35,853 bases of DNA, taken from the NCBI GenBank assembly GCA_017399405.1, contig JAFQCT010000021.1, forward strand, positions 1 to 35,853, written 5' to 3'. A program made the position numbers and the translations under genes. The notes under the pieces are model-generated. The model was not told the DNA's origin and did not search any database. It saw only the letters and a program-made list of their open reading frames with translations. The DNA is from Clostridia bacterium. GTDB lineage: Bacteria > Bacillota > Clostridia > Oscillospirales > Acutalibacteraceae. This document shows positions 1-6,396 of the stretch, piece by piece. The stretch's first letter is position 1, and each line of letters opens with the position of its first letter.

Positions 1-83
1 CAATTGCCGATAATATAAATACACTTAATACAGAATATGTAAATTCGACTGCCGGAGAAGGGAGGATAAATGCAGTCAGATAA
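1..83 (+). CDS. C-terminal tail of an unidentified ORF (partial)
   Basis: One frame is open from the left edge to a TAA at 81-83 and encodes about 26 residues ending AGEGRINAVR. It overlaps the recombinase start by 14 bases, the kind of tight coupling seen in mobile-element operons. The recombinase ribosome binding site (GGGAGG, about 60-65) lies inside it. Too little is visible to name a family, and a chance open frame of this length cannot be excluded. Confidence 0.35.
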   Translation, partial: IADNINTLNTEYVNSTAGEGRINAVR

Positions 84-1746
84 TTTTGGCATAACAGCCA
101 TCTATTGCCGTTTGTCCCGTGATGACGGTACAGACAGCGAAAGCAACTCAATAGGTAATCAGAAAAAGTTGCTGTCACAAAAAGCAAAAGAATTGAAGCT
201 CACCAACACAAAGTATTATGTTGATGACGGCTATACGGGAACTAATTTCAACAGACCCGGTTTTCAGGCAATGCTTGAAGATATTGAAATGGGATATGTT
301 ACAACCGTAATGGTAAAAGACTTATCACGGCTGGGCAGAGATTATGTTTCTGTCGGTCACTATACGGACAACTTCTTTCCTGATCATAACATCAGGTTCA
401 TAGCGGTCAACGACTTAGTTGACAGTAATGACGGTGATAATGAAATTGCTCCGTTCAAAAATATTATGAATGAGATGTATGCAAGGGATATTTCAAGGAA
501 AGTCAGGAGTTCACACCGCATAAGAGGAAATCTCGGAGAACCCTTATCTCAGCCACCTTACGGGTATATGAAAGACCCTCAGAACAAAAAGAAGTGGATT
601 GTTGATACAGAAGCTGCAGAAGTAGTCAAGAGTATCTTTGCAATGTGCATTGAGGGTAAAGGCAATGAAACTATTGCCCGAATACTTCAAGAAAACAAAG
701 TGATGATACCGATGGCATATTGGCAGAGCAAAGGTCTTAACAAGGGCGGCAAGAAAACTCAGCCTGACCCGTATAAATGGTGTAAGACAACAGTACAGAA
801 AATTCTTGCTCAACAGGAATACTGCGGTGATGTTATCAATTTCAAAACCTATTCCAAGAACTTCAAGAACAAGAAAAGACTTCAGAATCCCGAAGAAAAC
901 TGGAAGATTTTTAAGAATGTTCACGAACCGATAATTGACAGAGATACCTTTGAAACTGTTCAGAAGATGAAAGCAAAAGGAAAACGCAGAGCACCGAATC
1001 CTGAACACGCTGCAAAGAATATGTTCTGCGGATTATTGTACTGTGCCGATTGCGGAAGTCCGTTATGGTTCAATGTCAACCATCCCAATACTGACATCAA
1101 ATATTTTATGTGCTCAAACTACAAAGGTCGCAGAGGTACTTGCGAGGGTACACATTATGTCAGAGCAGATTCTTTGGAGCAGATTGTGATGCTCGAACTA
1201 AGAAATCTTGCAAGTTTTCTTGTTGAGTATGAAGAAGCTTTCACCGATATTCTTGAAGCAAAGACCAATAAAAGCATACTCAATCAGCAAAAATTTCTTG
1301 AAAGCAGTATTGATAAATCTGTTGCGAGAACAAAAGAGATTGCCGTGATGTATGAAAAACTCTTTGAAAAGCATATTAACGGCATTGTCAATGAAGAAAG
1401 CTTTATGCAGTTATCTCAGAAGTATGAAACAGAGCGTGACGAGCTAAAAGTGAAAATCAGGCAATACCAAGAAGAACTTTCAGAAATTGAAAACCTGCGT
1501 ACAAGCAAAGAGCAGTTTACTTTTGCGGTCCGTAAGTTTATGCAGATGGAAACGCTGACACCTGCACTCTTGAATGAGCTCATTGAGAAAATTGAAGTTC
1601 ATTCCATTGAAGGTAAGGGCAAGAACAAAACACAGAGGATTGTAATACACTACCGCTTTATCGGGGTTATTGAAAATCCTGTGAAAGAGGAAAATATAGT
1701 CCTCGAAGCAAGACAAGGCGTAGCCGTGGAATATCTCACGGCATAA
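70..1746 (+). CDS. Large serine recombinase (site-specific integrase of a mobile element)
   Basis: A 558-residue large serine recombinase that would integrate and excise a conjugative or mobilizable element. The N-terminal resolvase domain shows YCRLSRDD with the likely nucleophile Ser16, then the DDGYTGTNFNRPGF block and VKDLSRLGRDY, both typical of this family. A recombinase domain follows (about 150-300, with QPPYGY). A zinc beta-ribbon (about 325-370) has CADC and later Cys residues, and a coiled-coil/DUF4368-like tail follows. The start is supported by GGGAGG 5 bases upstream. Serine integrases of this kind usually lie at one end of their element, so the element probably extends to the left, outside the window. 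Family assignment is secure; which element it belongs to is inference. Confidence 0.95.
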   Translation: MQSDNFGITAIYCRLSRDDGTDSESNSIGNQKKLLSQKAKELKLTNTKYYVDDGYTGTNFNRPGFQAMLEDIEMGYVTTVMVKDLSRLGRDYVSVGHYTDNFFPDHNIRFIAVNDLVDSNDGDNEIAPFKNIMNEMYARDISRKVRSSHRIRGNLGEPLSQPPYGYMKDPQNKKKWIVDTEAAEVVKSIFAMCIEGKGNETIARILQENKVMIPMAYWQSKGLNKGGKKTQPDPYKWCKTTVQKILAQQEYCGDVINFKTYSKNFKNKKRLQNPEENWKIFKNVHEPIIDRDTFETVQKMKAKGKRRAPNPEHAAKNMFCGLLYCADCGSPLWFNVNHPNTDIKYFMCSNYKGRRGTCEGTHYVRADSLEQIVMLELRNLASFLVEYEEAFTDILEAKTNKSILNQQKFLESSIDKSVARTKEIAVMYEKLFEKHINGIVNEESFMQLSQKYETERDELKVKIRQYQEELSEIENLRTSKEQFTFAVRKFMQMETLTPALLNELIEKIEVHSIEGKGKNKTQRIVIHYRFIGVIENPVKEENIVLEARQGVAVEYLTA

Positions 1747-1753
1747 CAAAAAA

Positions 1754-1774
1754 GAGCAGGCTACAAACCTGCTC
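1754..1774. terminator. Hairpin after the recombinase
   Basis: GAGCAGG / CCTGCTC, 7 bp, with a 7-base loop, just after the recombinase stop. The T-run (six T) follows on the minus strand, so it reads better as a terminator for transcription entering from the right. It may also stabilise the 3' end of the recombinase mRNA. Confidence 0.5.
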
Positions 1775-1805
1775 AATACATAACAAATTTAATTATGAGG
1801 AAATG

Positions 1806-1849
1806 TAAAAAAGAAAAGTGAGTATTCACTTGTGTAATGAATACTCACT
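1806..1849 (-). terminator. Terminator hairpin beyond the tRNA-Leu repeat
   Basis: Perfect 12-bp inverted repeat AGTGAGTATTCA / TGAATACTCACT with a 9-base loop, followed on the minus strand by a T-rich tract. It directly follows the duplicated tRNA-Leu 3' end (CCA at 1851-1853). It may therefore be the original terminator of tRNA-Leu before the adjacent repeat was inserted; this last point is inference. Confidence 0.6.
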
Positions 1850-1850
1850 A

Positions 1851-2065
1851 TGGCGCGAGAGACGGGACTTGACCGTCTGCTCGCGTTTTGCTCGCATACT
1901 GACCACTTGGCGACCCAATTTCTTGCGAAATTCGGTACCCGCCAATCGCTTTTTGCTAAAAACAATCTACCAGATTGTTTTCTTAACGCAAAAACCCTCT
2001 CGGGTTCAAGTTCCTACATTTTTACAAAAAATAAAGAGTTCACACAAAAGTGTAAACTCTTTATT
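1851..2065 (-). repeat. Structured tRNA-3'-end repeat, copy A (tRNA-Leu)
   Basis: A 215-base segment between two direct copies of the tRNA-Leu 3' end: 1851-1872 and 2066-2087, 22 bases with one mismatch. Its core (about 1873-2014) is homologous to the core of copy B at 18651-18793. Shared blocks in plus orientation are CCGTCTGCT, CTCGCATACTGAC, GGCGACCCAA, TTCGGTACCCGCC, GCTAAAAACAAT and TTAACGCA. Stems in copy A: AATTTC/GAAATT closing TTGC; CAATCT/AGATTG; TTTTTGC/GCAAAAA enclosing it; GGCG/CGCC. The distal end carries CGGGTTCAAGT, an inverted copy of the tRNA-Leu T-arm. The tRNA-proximal part holds a terminator. No ORF. It is not a family I can name. Confidence 0.85.
2025..2065 (-). terminator. 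tRNA-Leu terminator (inside repeat copy A)
   Basis: On the minus strand, right after the encoded CCA, a 16-bp stem (AATAAAGAGTTTACAC against GTGTGAACTCTTTATT) with loop TTTT is followed by TTTTTTG. This is a strong intrinsic terminator for tRNA-Leu. It lies between the tRNA and the repeat core, so the core would be transcribed only by read-through. Confidence 0.85.
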
Positions 2066-2149
2066 TGGTGCGAGAGACGGGACTTGAACCCGTACGGGAT
2101 TACCACACGCCCCTCAAACGTGCGCGTCTGCCGATTCCGCCACTCTCGC
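2066..2149 (-). tRNA. tRNA-Leu (anticodon GAG)
   Basis: Read on the minus strand: acceptor GCGAGAG/CTCTCGC, D-arm beginning GCGGAATCGGCAGACGC, anticodon stem CACGT/GCGTG with loop TTGAGGG (anticodon GAG at 2113-2115), long class II variable arm, T-arm ACGGG-TTCAAGT-CCCGT, discriminator A, and encoded CCA (2066-2068). Reads CUC and CUU codons. It is monocistronic with its own promoter and terminator. The 22 bases at its 3' end are repeated at 1851-1872. Confidence 0.97.
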
Positions 2150-2179
2150 ATATCGGTCGTTCTTTCGAACGCAAGAGAC

Positions 2180-2208
2180 ATTATAACAAAGGAAAACGGT
2201 AGTGTCAA
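2180..2208 (-). promoter_or_regulatory. Promoter of tRNA-Leu
   Basis: Minus-strand TTGACA (2203-2208), 17-base spacer, TATAAT (2180-2185): a full-consensus vegetative promoter about 30 bases ahead of the tRNA. Confidence 0.9.
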
Positions 2209-2225
2209 GTGTTTTTTGAAAATTT

Positions 2226-2468
2226 TTATAAGTTTTTGTTATTCGCGTTGTCTTTTATTTGCTTGCAAAACCAACATTGTTCGGTATTCGGCTCAATCTC
2301 ATTTTTGGAAAGTGTTGTTTTATGGAGAAGATTATAATGTTCAAAGCACAGATTTTTCTCAAGGTCAGGGAAAAGCGTTTTACCATATCTCCTTATATAT
2401 GGCACTATACACACTTCAAAATACAAATCGAAATGGTCTCTTATTACTTCTTTCATAAATTCTTCCAT
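2226..2468 (-). CDS. Small zinc-knuckle-like protein, unknown function
   Basis: An 80-residue protein starting MEEFMKEV. The frame runs further upstream, but this ATG is preceded by GGAG at 8 bases, and a promoter sits just upstream, so I chose it. The C-terminal half has Cys41-x2-His44 and Cys65-x2-Cys68 (CFEH and CWFC), a spacing that could bind one zinc ion. The N-terminal half is predicted helical with no signal peptide or membrane segment. It is divergent from the RHH gene at 2578 with a shared 109-base intergenic region. I do not recognise the family; DNA/RNA binding or a toxin/regulator role are possibilities, not conclusions. Confidence 0.65.
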   Translation of the reverse strand: MEEFMKEVIRDHFDLYFEVCIVPYIRRYGKTLFPDLEKNLCFEHYNLLHKTTLSKNEIEPNTEQCWFCKQIKDNANNKNL

Positions 2469-2509
2469 AATATAATCTCCGTATATTTTGTAAAATCTTA
2501 CTTGGAAAG

Positions 2510-2538
2510 ATTTTATCTTACTTTTAAGCATTTGTCAA
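2510..2538 (-). promoter_or_regulatory. Promoter for the zinc-knuckle gene
   Basis: Minus-strand TTGACA (2533-2538), 17 bases, TAAAAT (2510-2515). This places transcription just ahead of the GGAG and ATG at 2468, and is the main reason to treat that small gene as real. Confidence 0.75.
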
Positions 2539-2577
2539 TCTTTTATCATATAATATCGTCTGTAAGGAGTAGATATT

Positions 2578-2730
2578 ATGAAACCATTGAAAGATAAAAT
2601 CAGCATTACTGTTGATAGTGATATTCTTGAAAAAGCAAGAAGGTTGGCAGAGCAGGATGACCGTTCGCTTTCTCAATTCATAAATATCGCTCTCAAAGAG
2701 TATGTGAAGAAAATCGAAAAGAAAGATTAA
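2578..2730 (+). CDS. Ribbon-helix-helix (RHH/CopG-like) small protein
   Basis: A 50-residue protein beginning MKPLKDKISITVDSDI. The pattern is a basic N-terminus, a short beta-strand (KISITVD), then two helices (ILEKARRLAEQDD and SLSQFINIALKEYVKKI). That is the RHH DNA-binding fold found in CopG repressors and antitoxins of type II systems. The RBS is AAGGAG 6 bases before the ATG. A factor-independent terminator follows directly, so it is a single-gene unit with no toxin gene downstream. It probably acts as a small dimeric repressor, perhaps of its own divergent region. Too short for most gene callers. Confidence 0.8.
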   Translation: MKPLKDKISITVDSDILEKARRLAEQDDRSLSQFINIALKEYVKKIEKKD

Positions 2731-2757
2731 AAGTCGGGTTAAAAGCCCGACTTTTTT
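2731..2757 (+). terminator. Terminator of the RHH gene
   Basis: AAGTCGGG / CCCGACTT with a short AT loop, followed by TTTTTT, starting at the stop codon. Confidence 0.9.
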
Positions 2758-2797
2758 GTTTTGTTATTTGATAAGGGTAGGGCGGGGGATTGACCTC

Positions 2798-3010
2798 CTA
2801 TTTCTGTTCTTTTACTGATGGCTTTTTGCGGTGTTTTGGTAGGCCTTGTGCTATGGTAGGAAAATCGTTTGCTGTTTCGGCAGTTGGCTGAATTTCATAA
2901 GTGCCATATTTATTCACCATTTCATAAGGGCTTTCGGGATTGTCAGGCACATAGGTAACGCGTTCTTCAAGTTCTTTATAATGTGGGAACTTTTCTTTTT
3001 CATTTTTCAT
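2798..3010 (-). CDS. Small conserved-looking hydrophilic protein
   Basis: A 70-residue charged protein (MKNEKEKFPHYKELEE start, proline- and glutamate-rich middle, basic C-terminus KHRKKPSVKEQK). It has no membrane segment or Cys motif. GGTGAT lies about 5 bases before the ATG. Composition looks protein-like (periodic charged residues, no low-complexity runs), and the frame is not a shadow of another gene. Function unknown; small proteins of this sort are common near mobile-element borders in gut Clostridia, which is general knowledge rather than a match. Confidence 0.65.
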   Translation of the reverse strand: MKNEKEKFPHYKELEERVTYVPDNPESPYEMVNKYGTYEIQPTAETANDFPTIAQGLPKHRKKPSVKEQK

Positions 3011-3053
3011 ATTATCACCATTTATATTTTTTCATATACAAATGACAATATAC

Positions 3054-3083
3054 AAAAAACCGACCTGATTTATCAAGTCGGTT
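3054..3083 (-). terminator. Terminator of the DUF554 gene
   Basis: On the minus strand an 11-bp stem (AACCGACTTGA / TCAGGTCGGTT, one G-T wobble) with loop TAAA is followed by a T-run, seven bases past the stop at 3090. Confidence 0.85.
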
Positions 3084-3089
3084 ATTTTT

Positions 3090-3827
3090 TCATATTAAGG
3101 TTAAAATCCATTTGCCTAAAACATAAAAAGCAGGAATGAAAAGTGCAGGTAAGAGGTTTCCAACTCTGATTTTTTTGCCAAATGTAATATTTATACCAAC
3201 ACAGAATATAAGTGCCGAGCCTATGTATGAAAGATACCCGGTTAACTCGTCATTTATAAAATTACCTGCAAAGTGTGAAATCAATGTAATCGAGCCTTGG
3301 TAAACAAGAATTGCAAGAGCCGAACACATAGTGCCGATACCATAAGTTGACGCCATAATTGCCACAATTACAAAGTCAAGAATTGCCTTGGCAGTAAGCA
3401 TTGAATAGTCACCCGTAAGTCCGTCTTGCATAGAACCTACAATCGCCATAGCACCAACGCAGATAATAAGTGATGTATTCACAAATCCGTCAACAAACTT
3501 GTTGTCGTTTTCTGCCTTGAAAAGTTTTTTGAGTTTTTCACCTAATGAGTCCATTTTCTTTTCAATGTTAAGCAACTCACCAATAAGTCCGCCTATTACC
3601 ATTGAAAAGATTAAAAGCATTGTGCCACCAGTTTCGATTTTTCCGTCTGCGGTTACTGTAAGCATTCCCTGAAGAGTACCTGTAACTCCGATAAAAATTG
3701 TAGAAACACCACACGCTGCCATTAAAGTTTTGTGATAACGCTCTGTAAATCTTTTGCCGATTAAAAGACCTAATCCGCTACCTAAAACTACTAAAACTGT
3801 GTTTATAATTGTGCCAAGACCAAACAT
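3090..3827 (-). CDS. DUF554 family integral membrane protein
   Basis: A 245-residue polytopic membrane protein of the DUF554 (YdfK/YqgA) family. It shows the N-terminal MFGLGTIINTVLVVLGSGLGLLIGK and the GVTGTLQGML segment. About six to seven hydrophobic helices with few charged loops follow, plus a cytosolic stretch near 95-120 rich in Lys/Glu. The frame extends 16 codons further, but the ATG at 3827 follows GGAAGTG at a good distance and begins the conserved N-terminus. The family has no established substrate; a transporter or channel role is assumed from topology. It is monocistronic with its own promoter and terminator, divergent from the decarboxylase subunit. Confidence 0.9.
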   Translation of the reverse strand: MFGLGTIINTVLVVLGSGLGLLIGKRFTERYHKTLMAACGVSTIFIGVTGTLQGMLTVTADGKIETGGTMLLIFSMVIGGLIGELLNIEKKMDSLGEKLKKLFKAENDNKFVDGFVNTSLIICVGAMAIVGSMQDGLTGDYSMLTAKAILDFVIVAIMASTYGIGTMCSALAILVYQGSITLISHFAGNFINDELTGYLSYIGSALIFCVGINITFGKKIRVGNLLPALFIPAFYVLGKWILTLI

Positions 3828-3857
3828 TTTTGTCACTTCCGAAAAAAGATTGAATGA

Positions 3858-3886
3858 ATTATAACACTTGCACATAATTTTTGCAA
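3858..3886 (-). promoter_or_regulatory. Promoter of the DUF554 gene
   Basis: Minus-strand TTGCAA (3881-3886), 17 bases, TATAAT (3858-3863), 30 bases before the chosen ATG. Confidence 0.65.
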
Positions 3887-3917
3887 TATTTTACAACTTT
3901 ATTTGAAAATTTTTCTA

Positions 3918-3945
3918 TTGAAAATTACTTATAATATGATACAAT
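3918..3945 (+). promoter_or_regulatory. Promoter of the decarboxylase beta-subunit operon
   Basis: TTGAAA (3918-3923), 16 bases, TACAAT (3940-3945). The leader to the ATG at 4025 would be about 70 bases. It is back to back with the DUF554 promoter. Confidence 0.5.
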
Positions 3946-4024
3946 ACATATTATAATGGAGCAGATTGGGGTATTTTTAACAGTTTGTTCTTGTGATGAC
4001 CATAAAAACGAAGGAGAATTAAAA

Positions 4025-5176
4025 ATGGAGTTTCTCAAAAATTTTGAAATCCTTTACGAGAATTTCTTTGAACTTGATTGGAGAATGCTCGTAATGTGGG
4101 TTATTGGCGGTATTCTTATTTTCCTTGCTATTAAAAAGGAAATGGAACCAACACTTCTTTTACCAATGGGCTTTGGTGCGATTCTTGTAAACTTGCCTTT
4201 TTCAGGTGCTATTACTCAAATGGCAGAAAATGGTGAACTTGAAGTAGGTGCACTTGATGTGCTTTTCAATGCAGGTATTGCAAATGAACTGTTCCCACTT
4301 ATTCTTTTCATTGGTATTGGTGCTATGATTGACTTCGGTCCGTTGCTTTCAAATCCAAAACTTATGATTTTTGGTGCAGCAGCACAGTTCGGTATTTTCT
4401 TCACACTTTGCTTGGCATCAATGTTCTTCCCAATCAATGACGCAGCTTCAATCGCTATTATCGGTGCGGCTGACGGTCCTACATCAATTGTTGTAGCAAA
4501 CAAACTTAACTCTCAGTATCTTGGTGCAATTATGGTTGCTGCATATTCATATATGGCTCTTGTTCCTATTATTCAGCCACCATTTATTAAACTTTGCACA
4601 ACTAAAAAAGAACGCTTAATCCGTATGCCTTATTCACAGACAGAGGTTACAAAACTTACAAGAATTCTTTTCCCAATTATTATTACAATTGTTGCAGGCC
4701 TTGTAGCACCAGCATCAGTATCTCTTGTTGGTTTCCTTATGTTTGGTAACCTTATCCGTGAGTGCGGTGTGCTTAACTCTCTTTCAGAAACAGCACAAAA
4801 AGTGCTTGCAAACCTTATTACAATCTTCCTTGGTATCACAATTGCTACAAAGATGCACTATGAATCATTCTTGGCTCCTGATACACTTCTTATTCTCGGT
4901 CTTGGTCTTGTTGCTTTCATCTTCGACACAGTTGGTGGCGTTATGTTTGCAAAACTCCTCAATGTATTCTTACCAAAGGGCAAAAAGATTAACCCAATGA
5001 TTGGTGCTGCTGGTATTTCAGCATTCCCAATGTCAGGCCGTATTGTTCACAAAATGGGACTCGCAGAAGACCCACAGAACTTCTTGCTTATGCACTCAAT
5101 CGGCGTAAATGTGTCAGGTCAGATTGCATCTGTTATTGCAGGTGGTCTTATCCTCAATTTCTTTATGGGTAAATAA
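4025..5176 (+). CDS. Sodium ion-translocating decarboxylase beta subunit (OadB/GcdB/MmdB-type)
   Basis: A 383-residue membrane protein of the Na+-transporting carboxylic acid decarboxylase beta family. In these complexes it couples decarboxylation of a biotin-bound carboxyl group to Na+ export. Seen in the sequence: the family-typical GIGAMIDFGPLLSNP, the IIGAADGPTSIVV stretch (conserved Asp in the ion path) and C-terminal GAAGISAFPMSGR. Nine or more hydrophobic helices are present. The ATG at 4025 follows AAGGAG and starts the family's usual N-terminal amphipathic segment; the longer frame from 3956 has no good RBS. No carboxyltransferase alpha or biotin carrier gene is adjacent, so the alpha subunit must be encoded elsewhere or the pump works differently. 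Confidence 0.93.
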   Translation: MEFLKNFEILYENFFELDWRMLVMWVIGGILIFLAIKKEMEPTLLLPMGFGAILVNLPFSGAITQMAENGELEVGALDVLFNAGIANELFPLILFIGIGAMIDFGPLLSNPKLMIFGAAAQFGIFFTLCLASMFFPINDAASIAIIGAADGPTSIVVANKLNSQYLGAIMVAAYSYMALVPIIQPPFIKLCTTKKERLIRMPYSQTEVTKLTRILFPIIITIVAGLVAPASVSLVGFLMFGNLIRECGVLNSLSETAQKVLANLITIFLGITIATKMHYESFLAPDTLLILGLGLVAFIFDTVGGVMFAKLLNVFLPKGKKINPMIGAAGISAFPMSGRIVHKMGLAEDPQNFLLMHSIGVNVSGQIASVIAGGLILNFFMGK

Positions 5177-5188
5177 GGAGGGCTAAAA

Positions 5189-5368
5189 ATGTTAGAAAAT
5201 TTATTTGTAACTTTAATGGCTTTTATGTTTGAGCCAATGAACTTCGTTCTCAATATTAAATATATGGTTATTGGTATGATTTGTATTATTGTTGTTATGG
5301 GTGTGCTTATTCTCATTACAACAGCACTTAACAAATTTACAAAGAAAAAAGATAAAGACAATAAATAA
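5189..5368 (+). CDS. Small membrane protein, probable OadG-like gamma subunit
   Basis: A 59-residue protein with one strongly hydrophobic segment (about 23-46), followed by a Lys/Asp-rich cytosolic tail ending KKKDKDNK. It begins 13 bases after the beta subunit, with GGAGG before the ATG, in the same operon and ahead of the operon terminator. Single-span subunits with a polar C-terminal tail are the pattern of the gamma (OadG) subunit, which anchors the alpha subunit. Position and topology support this; sequence identity to OadG is not evident to me, so the call is inference. Confidence 0.65.
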   Translation: MLENLFVTLMAFMFEPMNFVLNIKYMVIGMICIIVVMGVLILITTALNKFTKKKDKDNK

Positions 5369-5376
5369 CCTCAAAG

Positions 5377-5403
5377 ACCGTCGAGATTCCTCGGCGGTTT
5401 TTA
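5377..5403 (+). terminator. Terminator of the beta/gamma-like operon
   Basis: ACCGTCGAG / CTCGGCGGT, 9-bp stem with one wobble, loop ATTC, then TTTTT. Confidence 0.85.
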
Positions 5404-5480
5404 CTTTTGCAACCAAAAGTTACAGGGATGTAAACCAGAGTGTATAGAAAAATAATTTTTCATCATATATCTTAAATGTG

Positions 5481-5510
5481 TTGACAAAAAATAAAATCTT
5501 CTGTTAAAAT
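5481..5510 (+). promoter_or_regulatory. Promoter of the HAAS-protein/acyltransferase operon
   Basis: TTGACA (5481-5486), 18 bases, TAAAAT (5505-5510), 29 bases before the ATG at 5539. Confidence 0.7.
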
Positions 5511-5538
5511 TTAACTAGTATTCAATGGAGGTGCATTT

Positions 5539-6396
5539 ATGAAAGATTTTATTGAATATATCGAGACTTCTTGTGCGAAGCTCCCCGATAATCACATCAC
5601 ATACCTTTATAAAAAGCAAATTCTTGATGAGATGACTGACCGTGCTAACGAGGTTACTCATTCAGGACTTAAAGATGAAAAAGTTCTTGCTGACTTAATG
5701 GCTGATGAATACCCAAACCTTGACGGTAATTATTACGCTTGGGCAAAAGAATATAAAAAGAAACAACACGCTAAAAGAATGCGTTTAATTTATGGTGTTG
5801 GCGGTGTACTTGTTTTCTTCATATCACTTATTCTTTTCTTTATTGTTGGTGAAAACGCAACATTTACTTATTATGGTTATAACGATGATGTTCTTGGACT
5901 TCATACAGTTTCAGCATATCGTAATGCTTGGCTTATTATTTTAGGTGCGATTTTTGGAATTATCATTTTCTGTTTAGGATTTGGAATTAAACGCATTTGT
6001 AAAATGAGAAGAGTTTTTCACCCAATTGCCAGAGCACTTATTATTCTTTGCGTAATGATTATTATGGTTTTCGCTTTCCTTTGTGCTCTTATGCTTTCAA
6101 CAAATCCTCTTGAAACAAAAATGTGGCCAATTGTTATTGCGGGTATTATTCTTGCCCTTGTTGCTGACATCTGTTTTGCATTTGCAACAAAGCAGAAGTT
6201 CCGAACAATTACAACAATGATTTATATGCCGATTATCTCAACAATGTTATTTGTAATCCTTAATGCCTATGGATTTGTGGGTTCTCTTGGTTGGCTTGTT
6301 ATTATTTCAGGCTTAATTGTTGATGTGATTTATGCCTTGGCATTGGTTGCACACAATGCAAAATACTTTATGTATAAAAAGGAGGACGATGAATAA
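5539..6396 (+). CDS. HAAS-domain-like polytopic membrane protein
   Basis: A 285-residue protein. Residues 1-75 form a soluble helical domain resembling the HAAS/DUF1700-type permease-prefix domain (FIEYIETSCAKLP, LYKKQILDEMTDRANEV, LMADEYPNLDG), which is often coupled to PadR-controlled membrane proteins. About six transmembrane helices follow from residue 85, in pairs, and the tail YKKEDDE is charged. The RBS is GGAGGTG. The stop overlaps the start of the next gene (TAATG), so the two are translationally coupled and probably act together. Substrate or role unknown; no PadR regulator is visible nearby. Confidence 0.75.
   Translation: MKDFIEYIETSCAKLPDNHITYLYKKQILDEMTDRANEVTHSGLKDEKVLADLMADEYPNLDGNYYAWAKEYKKKQHAKRMRLIYGVGGVLVFFISLILFFIVGENATFTYYGYNDDVLGLHTVSAYRNAWLIILGAIFGIIIFCLGFGIKRICKMRRVFHPIARALIILCVMIIMVFAFLCALMLSTNPLETKMWPIVIAGIILALVADICFAFATKQKFRTITTMIYMPIISTMLFVILNAYGFVGSLGWLVIISGLIVDVIYALALVAHNAKYFMYKKEDDE

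Noticed and set aside
544-1008. Minus-strand ORF of 154 codons inside the recombinase gene
   Set aside because: Shadow of the recombinase; no RBS, and the opposite strand has an unambiguous conserved protein.
1812-2065. Attachment site (attR) of the serine-recombinase element at the tRNA-Leu gene
   Set aside because: Large serine integrases seldom use tRNA genes, and the same layout at tRNA-Thr has no recombinase nearby. The duplication belongs to the small structured repeat. The true end of the recombinase element could not be located.
1850-2458. Open frames of 60-200 codons across the tRNA-Leu region, both strands
   Set aside because: They run through the tRNA gene, the structured repeat and terminators, with no RBS; they are by-products of non-coding sequence.
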